A stretch of DNA of 64,000 bases from Gonium pectorale (lineage: Eukaryota; Chlorophyta; Chlorophyceae; Chlamydomonadales; Volvocaceae), in NCBI GenBank assembly GCA_001584585.1, contig LSYV01000011.1, forward strand, positions 2,361,250 to 2,425,249. Reading direction: 5' to 3'. Shown piece by piece: positions 22,827 through 33,098 of the stretch (within the stretch, counting starts at the first letter, position 1; every line of letters begins with the position of its first letter). A model generated the notes under the pieces. That model worked only from the letters and a program-made list of their open reading frames with translations. It was not told where the DNA came from and ran no database searches. The translations under genes were made by a program, and so were the position numbers.

Positions 22827-25800
22827 ATGATGCCGCGCGTGCCGAGCTCGCACACCGACACGCGGGCATCACCAACGCGTGTCCTTGCGGAGAGCCAACG
22901 CGTTGCTCTGAACGGCGTGTGGAAACATGATGTGCGGGAGTGGGCAGTGGGTGCAAGCCGCGCTATCGGCGCGTGTGTCGGCACCTCCCCATCGCCTTCG
23001 GCGTGTGGGCTTCCGCCCCAAGTCTCCCGGCGCTCCGCACTCCTCGGCAGCCTCGCTTTGGTTGGCGGCAGCGGCCTTGCCCGTCCCTTTCCAAGCAAAG
23101 CAGCTTTGGTGCGCTTCCCGGCGGACCAGCTGAACAACCGTTACTACCTGGTGAGGCCTGCTGGCGCGGCGTGCAGCAAGGCGTGCCCAGCGTGGGGCTG
23201 GACGGTGTCCTCCTGCTGCTGAAGACAGAAACCGCCGAGACGGGAAGTCCGCTTGGGAAACACGCTGCAGGAGTGTAGCTCGGCTAGAAGCTCCCTCATG
23301 TGGTCCCCTACAAGTCTATGGGGACGGAACTCCTCGTGACGTAGTACCAAAAAAAAGCCCAGGGTTTGTGCCCTAATGCCCCGGCCTGCCTGACGCGCCC
23401 GCCCCCCCCCGCCCGCCTCCCCGGCGATGCGCATGCGAGGCTTCGCCTCCCCGGCCTCCCCCGTCTCACGAAGGCGCGCGGACAGCCCGTTGCGGCACCA
23501 CAGTGCCTCGCGCCTGTAGGGCCCAGAAATCTGACTTCCACCTTCCGGCTGTCGCCGATTCCACATCCGCGGCGACGGTGACGCTGCCCAGCGCTTGCTG
23601 GAGCGGGGTGGAAGCGGCAATCGTGAACCCCTAACCCCATGCCGCCAATCGCATTTCGACCGTGGCCCCTCGGCTGTCGCTCTGGTCGGCATCTTCTCCT
23701 GGACATTAGGCGTGTAACCTGGAACCTGCCCCCCTTGTACCTACTTTCCCAGAGTGCCCTGAGCGCTGCTGTACGGCCGCTACGCCCGAGCTGCCACGCG
23801 GGGCCCGAGCTGCCACCTGAGCCTTGCCACCCGCCCCTGCCTGTGTTCCGTGTGACGCCGCATGCTGGCTCCGTATCCCGTCGGTGTACTTGGGGCCCTC
23901 TGTGTGACGTGCTCCGGCCACATACCCGAGGCGCCTGGGACGCCCCTTTGCAGCCGCGGCCATCGCTATGCGCCGCCTTCCCCTCGATATCCATGTAACC
24001 CTCTGCTGACCGACCAGCGTCCAGCACGCCGCGTTGAACCCACGCGTGGAGCCCGCTGTGCATCCCGGCGTGCGCAGGTGCGTGCGGGCGAGAGCTACAC
24101 CGAGAGTGTGGGCGAGCCGCTGACCAACCCGGTATGGAAGACGTCGGAGAAGCACGGCTTGTCGGAGCGCGGCAAGCAGCAGGTGGGCGCGGGGGGGGGA
24201 GGCGGGCGGGCGGGAGATGCAAGGTTAGATTTGGTTACAGGTTACAGGTTACAGGTTACACGTCCGTCAAAGCCGGGGGGGGCCATGGACGAATTGCGAA
24301 TATGAGGGTGGGGGAGCGGGTTATGGTTCTCGTCTCTACCCCGCTTGAGCGCCTGACGCCGAAGTATGGCGTGCCTGGTATCCCAGACAGCCTGTAGGTA
24401 GGCTCCCACCGCAGCTGGCAGGGCGGCCTCCTCATAATAGTAATCATGTTACGATGCCTAAAGCCCAAAGCAGTCTCGAACTGGTCGGGGAGGTGCACGG
24501 TTAGATTAGGTTACAGGTACCGTCAAGCCTGTGCCTGCGCTGCGGGGAGTCCGGGGTGGGGCTTGCAGTTACAGTTACAGATGGTGCAGGTACAGTTATG
24601 GCAGGGGCGCCCTCGGGGCTGCAGTAAGCAGCATTCGCGGGGCAGGTGCTTTCGGGAAGACCGTGTCCATGGCCGCGAGCCCATAGCGCCTCCCCGCCCC
24701 CACGCGCGGATCGCCGCGCTCCCGTGTCCTGTATGCATGAACCCGGCCCCGCCACAGCCGCCATTTACGTGCCTATTTGCTTTCCTCATCTGCGCGTTGT
24801 TTCCTTTTCCACGATTCGCACCTCAGGTGCTGCGCGGCCTGCTCCCCGAGCTGGAGCGCCTGGGCGCCTGCTCGGACGGCTGCTGGCTGTGGCCCTCCAT
24901 CACGCAGAACGCGTACCAGGTAAGGTCGGCCGCGGCGCCCGCGTGTGCGTGTCCCTGGAGGCGCGTCCCCTCTTCCCCTGCCTCGATTGCGCTCAACTTG
25001 CTGTTTCCTTTGTCTTCCAACCTGCAGACCGCGGAGCTGCTGTCGTACCAGCTGGGCATCGGGCGCAACCGCATCGTACCCGAGGTGAGGGGGGCGGGAG
25101 AGTAAAGGCCGGAGTGGCTTCGAGCCTGTTAATTCGTTCCAGGGGAGGGGCCATTGCCACTGCGGGTGCGGGTGGGATGTCGGGAGTGCGACCGGGGACG
25201 GGAGGGAGAGGGGAGGGAGACAGTGAGATTGAAGTCGGTCGGCAGTCAGCGGCTGCAGCCATGTTCGACGCGGCGCTGGCGCTGGCAACGGGGAAGCACT
25301 TGCGCCCGTGGCATGAATGGGCTCGAAAGCCCGGGGCCCTAACACGCGGGCCGTGAAGGAATCTGAACCGTCCAGATCCTCAACTACCAACTCCCAACGG
25401 ACGCAGTACTCATTCCTGGACGAGCGAGGCCTGGGCGCGCTGGAGACCCTGCGGCTGGATGCGGCAATGGCGGCGGTGGCGGAGGGGGACTTGCTGGACC
25501 AGGACTGGCGGCCGCCCAAGGGTTGGTTGCGGACCGCGGGGGCGGATGGGCACGGCGGGCGGGGGTAGCCCTAGGAAACGGGCGGGCGGGGCGCTCTCGA
25601 GCGTATGTTGCGTTGTTCCCCAGGAGGGGGCCGAACAACGGGGCCATGGCCGGTGTGCCCTGCGGCCCGCGACCTCGCGCCCAGCTCACCAGTTGGGCCG
25701 GCCCTCAGGGGAAGATCCAATGCTCCATGCCGTACAACCCGTACATCACACGTGCACACGTACAACCCCAGCGCTCCCGTCACGCGTTACGACCCGGTCC

Positions 25801-27391
25801 CCGCCGCCACTACCCCGCACCCCAGGCCCCAGGCAGCAGCAAGGGCCCCCTGGCCAGACATCAGCAAACCGCCGTTGATCGCGGCGCTGCAAACGGAGAC
25901 GCACCGCCATCCGCGCTGCATCCGCCGGCACCGCATCCGCACGATGCCCCCACCAATCTTCAACGCCGGCGGCGGTGCCTTCTATGCAACCTCGGGGCCC
26001 TCCCCGCCCCCATGCGCAGCCTCCTGCCCCACCAATCCATAGCCATAGTCACCGACAGTTTTCTGTCGCCACAAACAACCTAGCCCCCATCCCAAGGCAC
26101 TGTCCACCGCGCAGCCCCCTCTCCTGCTGTTATGTGCCTCCGGCTTCTCTGCTGATGGCGCTTTCCAGCGTAACACCCCCGTCCAGCGTAACACCCCCGA
26201 CCCGTTTCCCGTTCCGTAACACCCCCGTCCCTCTGCGGCAGGTTACGACGGCACGCCGCACGAGAGCAGCGCCGACGTGCTGGTGCGCATGCGGCAGCTG
26301 CTCAGCATCACCGAGACGCAGTACTACGGCGAGGACGTGCTGCTGGTGGCGCCCGACTCGGACTGCCTGTCCGTGCTGCAGGCGAGTACTACACATGCAG
26401 AAGAAGCACGCTCCGCTCTCCCACCTCCGCTCGCCGTGCCGTAGGGGAGTGGCAAGGGCAAACGGAGAGAATGCACTTATGTGACACTGGCACTGCGGGC
26501 TTGCGGCGCGGTGCGCTTGGCCGTCCCGGCGGCCATGCGCTGATGCGGCGATGCAGCGGATGCGCGCAGCCGCTTTTGTGCCGCTCCCTGGCTTGAGGTT
26601 GCGGCAGGTCTAGCGGCAGGTCTAGCGAGGCGGAGCATAGATCCCCGAAGCCGGGCAATGCCACGGGTCCCAAGGGCACGGGCGGTGCGGGCGTTTCGTC
26701 GCGTGGCCTGTTGGTTCCCTCAGCCCTGATCAGCGACTTAGGCAGGGCTCCCTGCGCCGTTTGCCCTGCAGGCGGGGGTGCTGGGCCTAGATCTGCGACA
26801 GCACCGCCGGTATGCGTTCAGGTGCGGTTGGGAGAGGGTGGACATAGGGGGCCGGGCGGTGAAGGCGAAAGGCGGTGAAGGCGGCACCACGCACGCGCAC
26901 GGTGGGAGGCGAGACGCGAGGGTCGGGCTGGCGGACGGGCAGGCGCCGCCAAGGCAGGCGCGCGCTTGGTATAGGAGTGGGGGGCTGAAGCTGGGGTAAG
27001 GTGCTGACAGCCCTAAATTGTGAACGCCGCTCATGCCAGCACCATGCCCTTCCTCCTGCGAGATTTTGTAGCGCCTGCCGACGTTCCGCCACCGGCACTG
27101 TCAACCGTATTCACCCCTAGTCACCTTTCTACGCCGCGTCTAGTCGTCGTGTACCTGGGTAGGCCTGGCCTGGGTAGGCCTGGGTAGGCCTGGGTAGGCC
27201 TGCCCCCGTCCTGTACCTGGGTAGGCCTGCCCCCACAGCTTCTCGAGTTATGATGCCACCTAAAGCCCAGCCTCCCGACCCGCTCCCTTCTTAGGCCGGG
27301 CGAGGTGCGGCCGCTGGCGCTCAGCAGCGAGTCCTATGACGCTTCGCCGCGGAGCTTCGCCTGCCCAAACCCGCCCAGGTGCACGCCATGA
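22827..27391 (+). CDS. Thylakoid-lumen-targeted phosphoglycerate mutase-like pseudoenzyme
   Basis: A histidine-phosphatase-fold protein with chloroplast targeting. Exons: 22827-23150, 24078-24182, 24827-24919, 25028-25084, 25407-25521, 26242-26381, 26772-26821 and 27295-27391; 326 residues. The first ~65 residues are a basic, acid-poor plastid-type leader; SRRSALLGSLALVGG after it is a twin-arginine signal, so the mature protein should enter the thylakoid lumen. The mature part begins NNRYYLVRAGESYTESVG and continues GLSERGKQQVLRGLLPEL, WPSITQNAYQTAELLSYQL, YSFLDERGLGAL, DGTPHESSADVLVRM and EDVLLVAPDSD. The layout is that of the family, but the RHG motif reads RAG and the second catalytic His position (VVSHG type) reads APDSD, so mutase or phosphatase chemistry is unlikely. 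The acceptor at 24078 is unambiguous. One intron (26382-26771) uses a GC donor. The N-terminal exon could conceal another intron. Unrelated to iPGAM in this window. Confidence 0.85.
24233..24260 (+). repeat. GGTTACA heptamer tandem repeat
   Basis: Four perfect copies of GGTTACA in the intron after exon 2 of the lumenal PGM-like gene. A related sequence (GGTTAGATTAGGTTACAGG) recurs about 260 bp downstream at 24499-24517, followed by GTTACA-type repeats near 24564-24580. Confidence 0.85.
26165..26230 (+). repeat. CGTAACACCCCCG repeats near an intron acceptor
   Basis: Three copies of CGTAACACCCCCG lie just upstream of exon 6 of the lumenal PGM-like gene, and form part of its polypyrimidine-rich acceptor region. 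Confidence 0.8.
27155..27228 (+). repeat. CTGGGTAGGC decamer repeat cluster
   Basis: Five copies of the 10-mer CTGGGTAGGC, three strictly adjacent, lie in the last intron of the lumenal PGM-like gene about 65 bp before the acceptor at 27294. Confidence 0.85.
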
Positions 27392-28102
27392 AGGGGCAGG
27401 GCCGCGGCGCCGGGCCCGCGCCCTGCCCCGGGCGGACCCCGATTCTCTGAAGCGCCGCGCTGCTGTGGTCCTGGCGGGGGCGCTGATCGATGGCCCGATG
27501 GGCCGATGAAACGGGCGCAGACCCAAGTTCAGCGGGCACCTGGGACACGGCTCCACGGTTGCGACTCAGGATGTTTGGGTGGAGCACTCGGAGATGGGCG
27601 CCTGGTGTGCCCTGCCGTCACCCACGCGCGGCGCTTGCGTCATGCTCCCTTTGGGTCGGGGCGCGAGCGCGTGGAAGGCTAGGAGCGCGGGAGCCTTGCT
27701 CATCTTGGCGCCTTGCTAGGCACTGTGTGTGGTGCCTCGTGAGGAACCCGAGCTTGAGTTGTGTCTGAATTGGGCATAGGCTTTCGTGGGATTGCGCCGG
27801 GTAAAGGGTTGGGCAAGCGCGAGACCAGGGTGAACGCCACGATGCCGTCATTGTCACTTAAAATGGAGACAATGTGGCTTATAGCGACGTTCGTGTAATA
27901 AGCAATGGCTGGATTTGGTCATTTGGAGGGGCTTGTGTTTCGGTTGGGTTCGGTGACCACTGCAACCGTTGCAACCGACGCACTGTCAAGGCAACTCCCT
28001 TTCGCTGTCGAGATACATAGCCCATAGAAGTGGTGATGCTGCCATTCTTTTTCGATGCCCCGGTGATCTAAATGAGTTGCTGTTCCCGAGGGATTTGCTG
28101 CC
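27392..28102. other. Intergenic region between the lumenal PGM-like gene and the GT90 gene
   Basis: 711 bp between two plus-strand genes. It holds the upstream gene's 3' UTR (TGTAA at 27894-27898) and then a GT-rich stretch that should contain the GT90 promoter and leader. Confidence 0.5.
27894..27898 (+). terminator. Candidate TGTAA poly(A) signal of the lumenal PGM-like gene
   Basis: TGTAA about 500 nt after the stop codon, at the start of the intergenic region. Confidence 0.5.
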
Positions 28103-31100
28103 ATGCCGGGTGCTGGTCGGTGCGCGGCAGCGCGACCGCTCGTCGCATTGTCCCTAGCATTACTCACGATAGCGGTTCTTGCAAACATACCAGAGTTGCC
28201 GGCACAATGCGCGCAGTACTCGGCCCTGTATGGCCAAATCGAAGAGGACTTCGGCTATTGGGACTCAAGAGGCATTGAACACGACTTAATGCTCGAAACG
28301 GTCGGTACCAGATATAACTATCTTCTCTTTCCAAAGGGCACCTGGGCTCATGTTAAGTGGCACCCGACGGCATCCATGATGGCGCATCTCGTGCGGAAAC
28401 GGTGTAACTCTTTCGCCGCCTTTTGACACCTTAACACGGTGTACCGCTGGTCCACACCCAGCCCGCCAGCACCGCTGCCTAATCTGGCAGTCCATGCCCT
28501 CACGGTTCGACAACCCCCGCCCGCTCTGATGCCCGCTCGGCCCGTACCGTGCAGGTCCGGCGCTTCGCGGTTCCTTTCAAGCGCGGCATGCATTTCGGGT
28601 TCATGGGCGGGAAGGCTTACATGCTGACGCCGACGATGCTTCCAAAGTATACCCAGGTCAGCCAGTTCCTCACATGGGCCTCACCGACCCGTGGCACAGA
28701 CCGACCCCAGCAAATTGAGTTTCTTAGTGCCAACTCACTTTAACGCATCCCCCGAGTATGTGGAACACCTTGCCGTACAATGCTTAAGTTCCTCGGGCCA
28801 ACCGATGCGAACTCACATGTCCATGCCGCAGGCATTCCTGTCTCGCCTCCTGGCGTACACGGACGTACTGCTGGACCTGGAATCCAAGTACGGCAGCTTG
28901 ATCCCGGACTGCGAGTTTGTGATTGTCGTAACTGATACACCCAACCAGGCAAGTGGGCAAGGGAACACTCGCCAGGGTGGCCCGCCTGGCTTTGCGATGG
29001 GGGACTGGGGAGCGAAGACTCCAGCTCCCGCCCTCAGTTCCTGAGCGTGAGAGCGGAAGGTACAAGTTGGGCCCGACCCAAACCAACCCTCAACCGCTAT
29101 GCCCCACACACCACGCAAACCTCCCCTTTGTACGATCACTCCCCGCAGAAGCCGGTGTTGGACCACCTCCGCACCAACGACAGCAGCAGCTCGACCGCCA
29201 ACCGCACGGCGGCGGCGGTGGCGGTGGCGACGGTGGCGGCTGCCCGCGGGCCCGGTGCCCGGCGCGCTCTGCAGCAGTACCTCAACACCGCTGGAGCCGC
29301 CGCCGCCATGCGGGATATGTACTATCCGCACGGCCTCCCGGGGACCCCCAACGGCACCTTTCCGATCCTGCGGTCCGTCAAGTCGCTGGCGTTCCCCGGC
29401 GACATCCTGATCCCCTCCCACGACTTCTACCTGCTCCGCTACGACTCCACCGTGCTCAACGCATCTGCGCGGCTGCTGGAGGAGCGGCCGTACGTCGCCC
29501 GTATGCCCACAGCCTACGCCAAGTACGACATGTGAGCGAAACTGCGCGCCTGGAAATGGGGAGAAAGACACGCCGTGTTCATCAACTTGCGTCATGTGGG
29601 GCAGGGGCATTAAGGCAGACGAGGTTGTGGTAAAAAAGAGGACCAGAAAAGAGGACCAGAAAAGAGGACCAGAAAAGAGAACCAGGTTGTGGTGCACGGG
29701 ATGCCATGCAGGAGGCAACACACCACGGGACGAAGAAGCGCAAACGCGAATAACGCAGCAATAGAGCCAAGCAGAGCGGAGCTGGAGGGGTGTGAGCGTA
29801 AGCGAGCCGCCCCGACCGCCGCTGCCCCGCCGCCCCGCGCATCGTCTCCGCCGATGCACGGCGGCCCCCAGGCACGCCGCGCGGCAGCGCCACGCCGAGG
29901 ACCCCACCACCCTCCGCTTCGGCCTGGACCACGAGCCCGTGTGCACCAGCTCCCAGGGCACCATCTGCTTCGTGCGGCGGCACCTGCTGGGCGTCGTACA
30001 GGCAGGTCACTGGGGGCCTGTCTGCTCGACTCCGTCGCCGCCATGTCGTATCCGGCGCGCGCCCTACGGTTGTGCATGACCGTAGAGGTGGCCTTCTCTG
30101 CCTGTGGTTTACCAACTTCACAACCATGCCACAGATCAACACGGGCCGGCACATCGGCCAAAGCCCCCCGGGGGGGGGGGGGCAGAGGGTTGGAAGGCAC
30201 GCTCAGTAGAGAAGCCCTGGGGCGCATTCATCTCCCGGGGGGCGGGGGGCCATAGGCTCCACGTGTGGTACCCGCTGGCCATCGGTGCCGTCATGTTCAC
30301 GGGCTGCGTGCCACGAAATGCGGGTCGCATCTGACAAGTGTCCTGGACCGCCGGGGGCACCATCTACCATGGACCTGGCGGGAGAACAGGACGCTGTAAC
30401 CTGTAGCCATGCGATCTGCGTGGCGCTGCGCAGGCGTCCTACAACCCGCTGCTGCAGCTGCGCCACCACGCGCCCGAGGCCGGCAGGGAGCACTACCACC
30501 TTGTCGACCTGCACACGCCACGACAGGTGGGCCCAGGTTGACCTCAGCGGGCGGCATCGCGGCACGCGCGCGCCACGAAGCTGAAAAGTGGGTAGCGCGA
30601 AAAATGCGCGCGCCACGAAGCTGCGGTCTCCTCTTCATGCCTCACACCAGTGACATCATGCATGCTGTCAGTGGCGCCGTCGGGGCACGGCGCGAAAACG
30701 CACTCAGCGTCCTGGCACCGCGCGCTGCCAGGCTGACATGAGCAGTGCTAAGAATGTGACGTGTGCGCGTGCTGCTTCCCCGGTTCCAACTGCTTGACCG
30801 GCACCCCGCGTCATCCCGCGTCCCTCAGGCGGCGCTGGCGGCGGCCCGCGCCGCCGCCCTGGAAGCCGCCATCGCGCGCGCCCGCGCCGACTCCAGCGGC
30901 GCCGCCTTCGACCCCAACGTGTTGGAGGCGCTGCTCGAGGTGGACGACGACGGCGGCCACCCCGTGGACTCGGAGCACAACGCCTTCGTGGCCGGCCTGG
31001 GGGGCACGTATACGGGCCAGAGCTCGGCCTACCATACCACCACCGCCTCCATCAATGCCAGCGGCGGCGGCGGCGCCAGTGTCGACACCGGGGGCGCGGA

Positions 31101-32037
31101 AGGGGCCGGCGACAGCGGTAACGGTACTGAGGCGGCAGCAGCGCCGAACGTCCTACCGGAGTACCTGGTGGAGGCGTCCAAGCACCGCGTGTTGGTGCAC
31201 TTGGATGGTCACGGCCTCAGCTCCAGCCTGGAGCGGCTGCTGGCTTTGGGCAGCACGGTGCTCAAAGAGGAGTCGGGGTACTACGGCTATTACCACTTGG
31301 TGAGCAGGAGTGGAGCTTGAAAAGCAAGGGGCTTGGGAGTAACGTAGGCAGCGAAAGTGGGAGGAGCACAAGCGGGGCAGGGACACGGCCATTACCAACG
31401 CGTGGAGGGGTCTGGGGCCTGGAGCTAGGCAGGCAGTAGCCGCCACGAGCAGTTCCACGAGCGCTGGCAGTGGAATCCGTGGTCGACCACCGACGTCGCG
31501 AACGCTGGCTCCGTGACGGGGCGGCATGTCTGAGTGACCTCACGCCTCCTCCATCCCTACGTTCCCTCCGTACCGTCCCCTCCTCGTTCCAAGGCCCTTC
31601 ACAGAACAATCTTTAGGGCCCGCGGCCCATACTACGGCCTGCACCCCGCTTTCTTCCACCCCTGCCCCACCTGCCCTGCGGTCTGCCACCTCTCGGGGCC
31701 GCAGGCGATGGAGCCCTACGTCCACTACATCCCCTGGTGGGAGCACGTGCCCAACGAGCTGTGGGAGCACCTCGACTGGGTCGCAAAGCACGAGAGCAAG
31801 GCCCGAGAAATCGGTGCCGCGGGACGCGACTTCGCGCGGCGCTACCTCACCGCCCAGGGGCGCGCCTGCTACTGGCTGACGCTGCTGCGCCGCCTGGCGG
31901 CGGCGCTGCGCTACCCGCCCCGCCTGGCGGCCCACCCGCGCGCCATGCCGCTGGCCAAGTTCCGCGAGCAGCACATTCTGCGGATGCGGCCGGCCAAGGG
32001 GCAGCGGCCGCTGTTTGGGCAGCCGTTCGAGCCGTGA
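28103..32037 (+). CDS. GT90/CAP10-family glycosyltransferase, type II membrane protein
   Basis: A probable Golgi/ER glycosyltransferase of the CAP10 (GT90) group; acceptor unknown. Exons: 28103-28351, 28555-28656, 28832-28948, 29149-29531, 29872-30001, 30434-30526, 30829-31299 and 31705-32037; 625 residues, in frame throughout. An N-terminal anchor (VALSLALLTIAVLANI, about residues 14-29) follows a short basic head, the type II topology. The middle has PDCEFVIVVTDTP, FPGDILIPSHDFYLLRYDS and a Cys-containing stretch ending ICFVRRHLLGVVQ. The best family evidence is HRVLVHLDGHGLSSSLERLL, ALGSTVLKEESGYYGYYHL, then YVHYIPWWEHVPNELWEHL and AAGRDFARRYLTAQG: the donor-sugar site and following helices in this family. 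Exon 3 ends at a GC donor; exon 5 ends at either a GC donor (30002) or a GT four bases later. The typical Trp-Arg-Gly segment is not obvious, so activity is uncertain. An Ala/Gly-rich insert (about residues 360-470) is lineage-specific padding. Confidence 0.82.
29634..29685 (+). repeat. 13-bp tandem repeat AAAAGAGGACCAG
   Basis: Three perfect copies and one with a single substitution, in the intron between GT90 exons 4 and 5. The array is flanked by direct GGTTGTGG octamers. Confidence 0.95.
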
Positions 32038-33098
32038 AGGCGCTGGACCCTCCCCGCGTGTACGGCACTGCACGAGCTGTGACCGGGACCTGGCGCCGCA
32101 GCTGAGGTTCGGGCGTGGCGGCAGGGCTTCCAGGCCGCTGGCTAAGCCAGGCAGCGGATTGGTGCCAGGCGGCTAAAGCACGGGAGCCACTGACTAAAGC
32201 CTGGAGGAATTCATGCGAGGACGCGCGGCCATGGTTGCGTGTATGACAAGAGACGGGGATTCGCAGCCGAAGCCCCGTTTGTTTACAGTCACATACGCGG
32301 GCCCGCGCCGGCCCGAGGGACGTTGCCGGTGGCGCGTTGACCGCGTGTCTCCAGAAGACGTGCTCGCAAATGAACGAAGACACTCGGCACATACGTTAAC
32401 GTGATCAAGGCTCCCAACCGAGGCCCGCAACCCGTGCCTTTATTCCCAGCCGCACCCGCGGTGGAGCCGCACACGAGCCTTGAAGCACATCTGTACAAGG
32501 AAGCCCACCTTCATTGCCGCCAGCCAGCAGCATGCGCTCATGCACAAATGCCACGCATACACAGCACGTGGGGCCTCGAGCCGGCATTTAGCGTCCTCAA
32601 GTGCCCAGCAAAGCCCCAAGCATCTGCCGGAGCGGCAGAGAAGCGGCGTTCGAGCAGGCTGGCGGCTTGAAACGCTGCCAGATTGTCCAAGCAAGCGGTA
32701 AGGTTGATCTCGCAGTTCAGCGTGGCCGCAATGCAGCGATGGCTGCGGTGCCGTCCTATCCACGACAGCGACGACCTGTGCATTGTGCCTCCTCGGACGC
32801 GCTGGGAAATATTGTGGGCGTACTGGCGCACATCGTTATGCCATTGAGGCGCGCCGCTCTCCGCCCCAATATCACCATGCATCCAGGGACTCCCACGAAC
32901 ATGTAGGCCGCAAAAGTTCAGCTCAACAATCTCCAGGGGCCAACCTCCAGTGCTGCTCAATTCCGTAACTTGCGAGGATGCGTGGCCGGGAACCCCGACG
33001 GCTGCACCCCGCCTGCCTCCTACTCTAGAGCGCTTGACCCTTCACCCGCACCACATCGCCCCAGCGCACCCTCTCCACACCCCATTCAAATCAAGTCC
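32038..33098. other. Convergent 3' region between GT90 and CBP60-like genes
   Basis: 1.06 kb between two genes pointing toward each other; both 3' UTRs should end here. TTACA at 32282-32286 is a minus-strand TGTAA, about 815 nt past the CBP60-like stop. No coding exon is evident. Confidence 0.45.

Noticed and set aside
23308..24222. 304-codon minus-strand frame in intron 1 of the lumenal PGM-like gene
   Set aside because: Low-complexity Arg/Gly/Ser composition without domains; lies wholly in an intron and has no splice or start support.
24233..24260. Possible interstitial telomere repeat
   Set aside because: The unit GGTTACA differs from the chlamydomonad TTTTAGGG telomere repeat and from TTTAGGG.
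29634..29685. Possible CRISPR-like array
   Set aside because: Units are contiguous with no spacers, only 13 bp long and in a nuclear intron.
28813..29964. 383-codon minus-strand frame opposite GT90 exons 3-4
   Set aside because: It reads through two confirmed GT90 exons and the 13-bp repeat array; no conserved motif.
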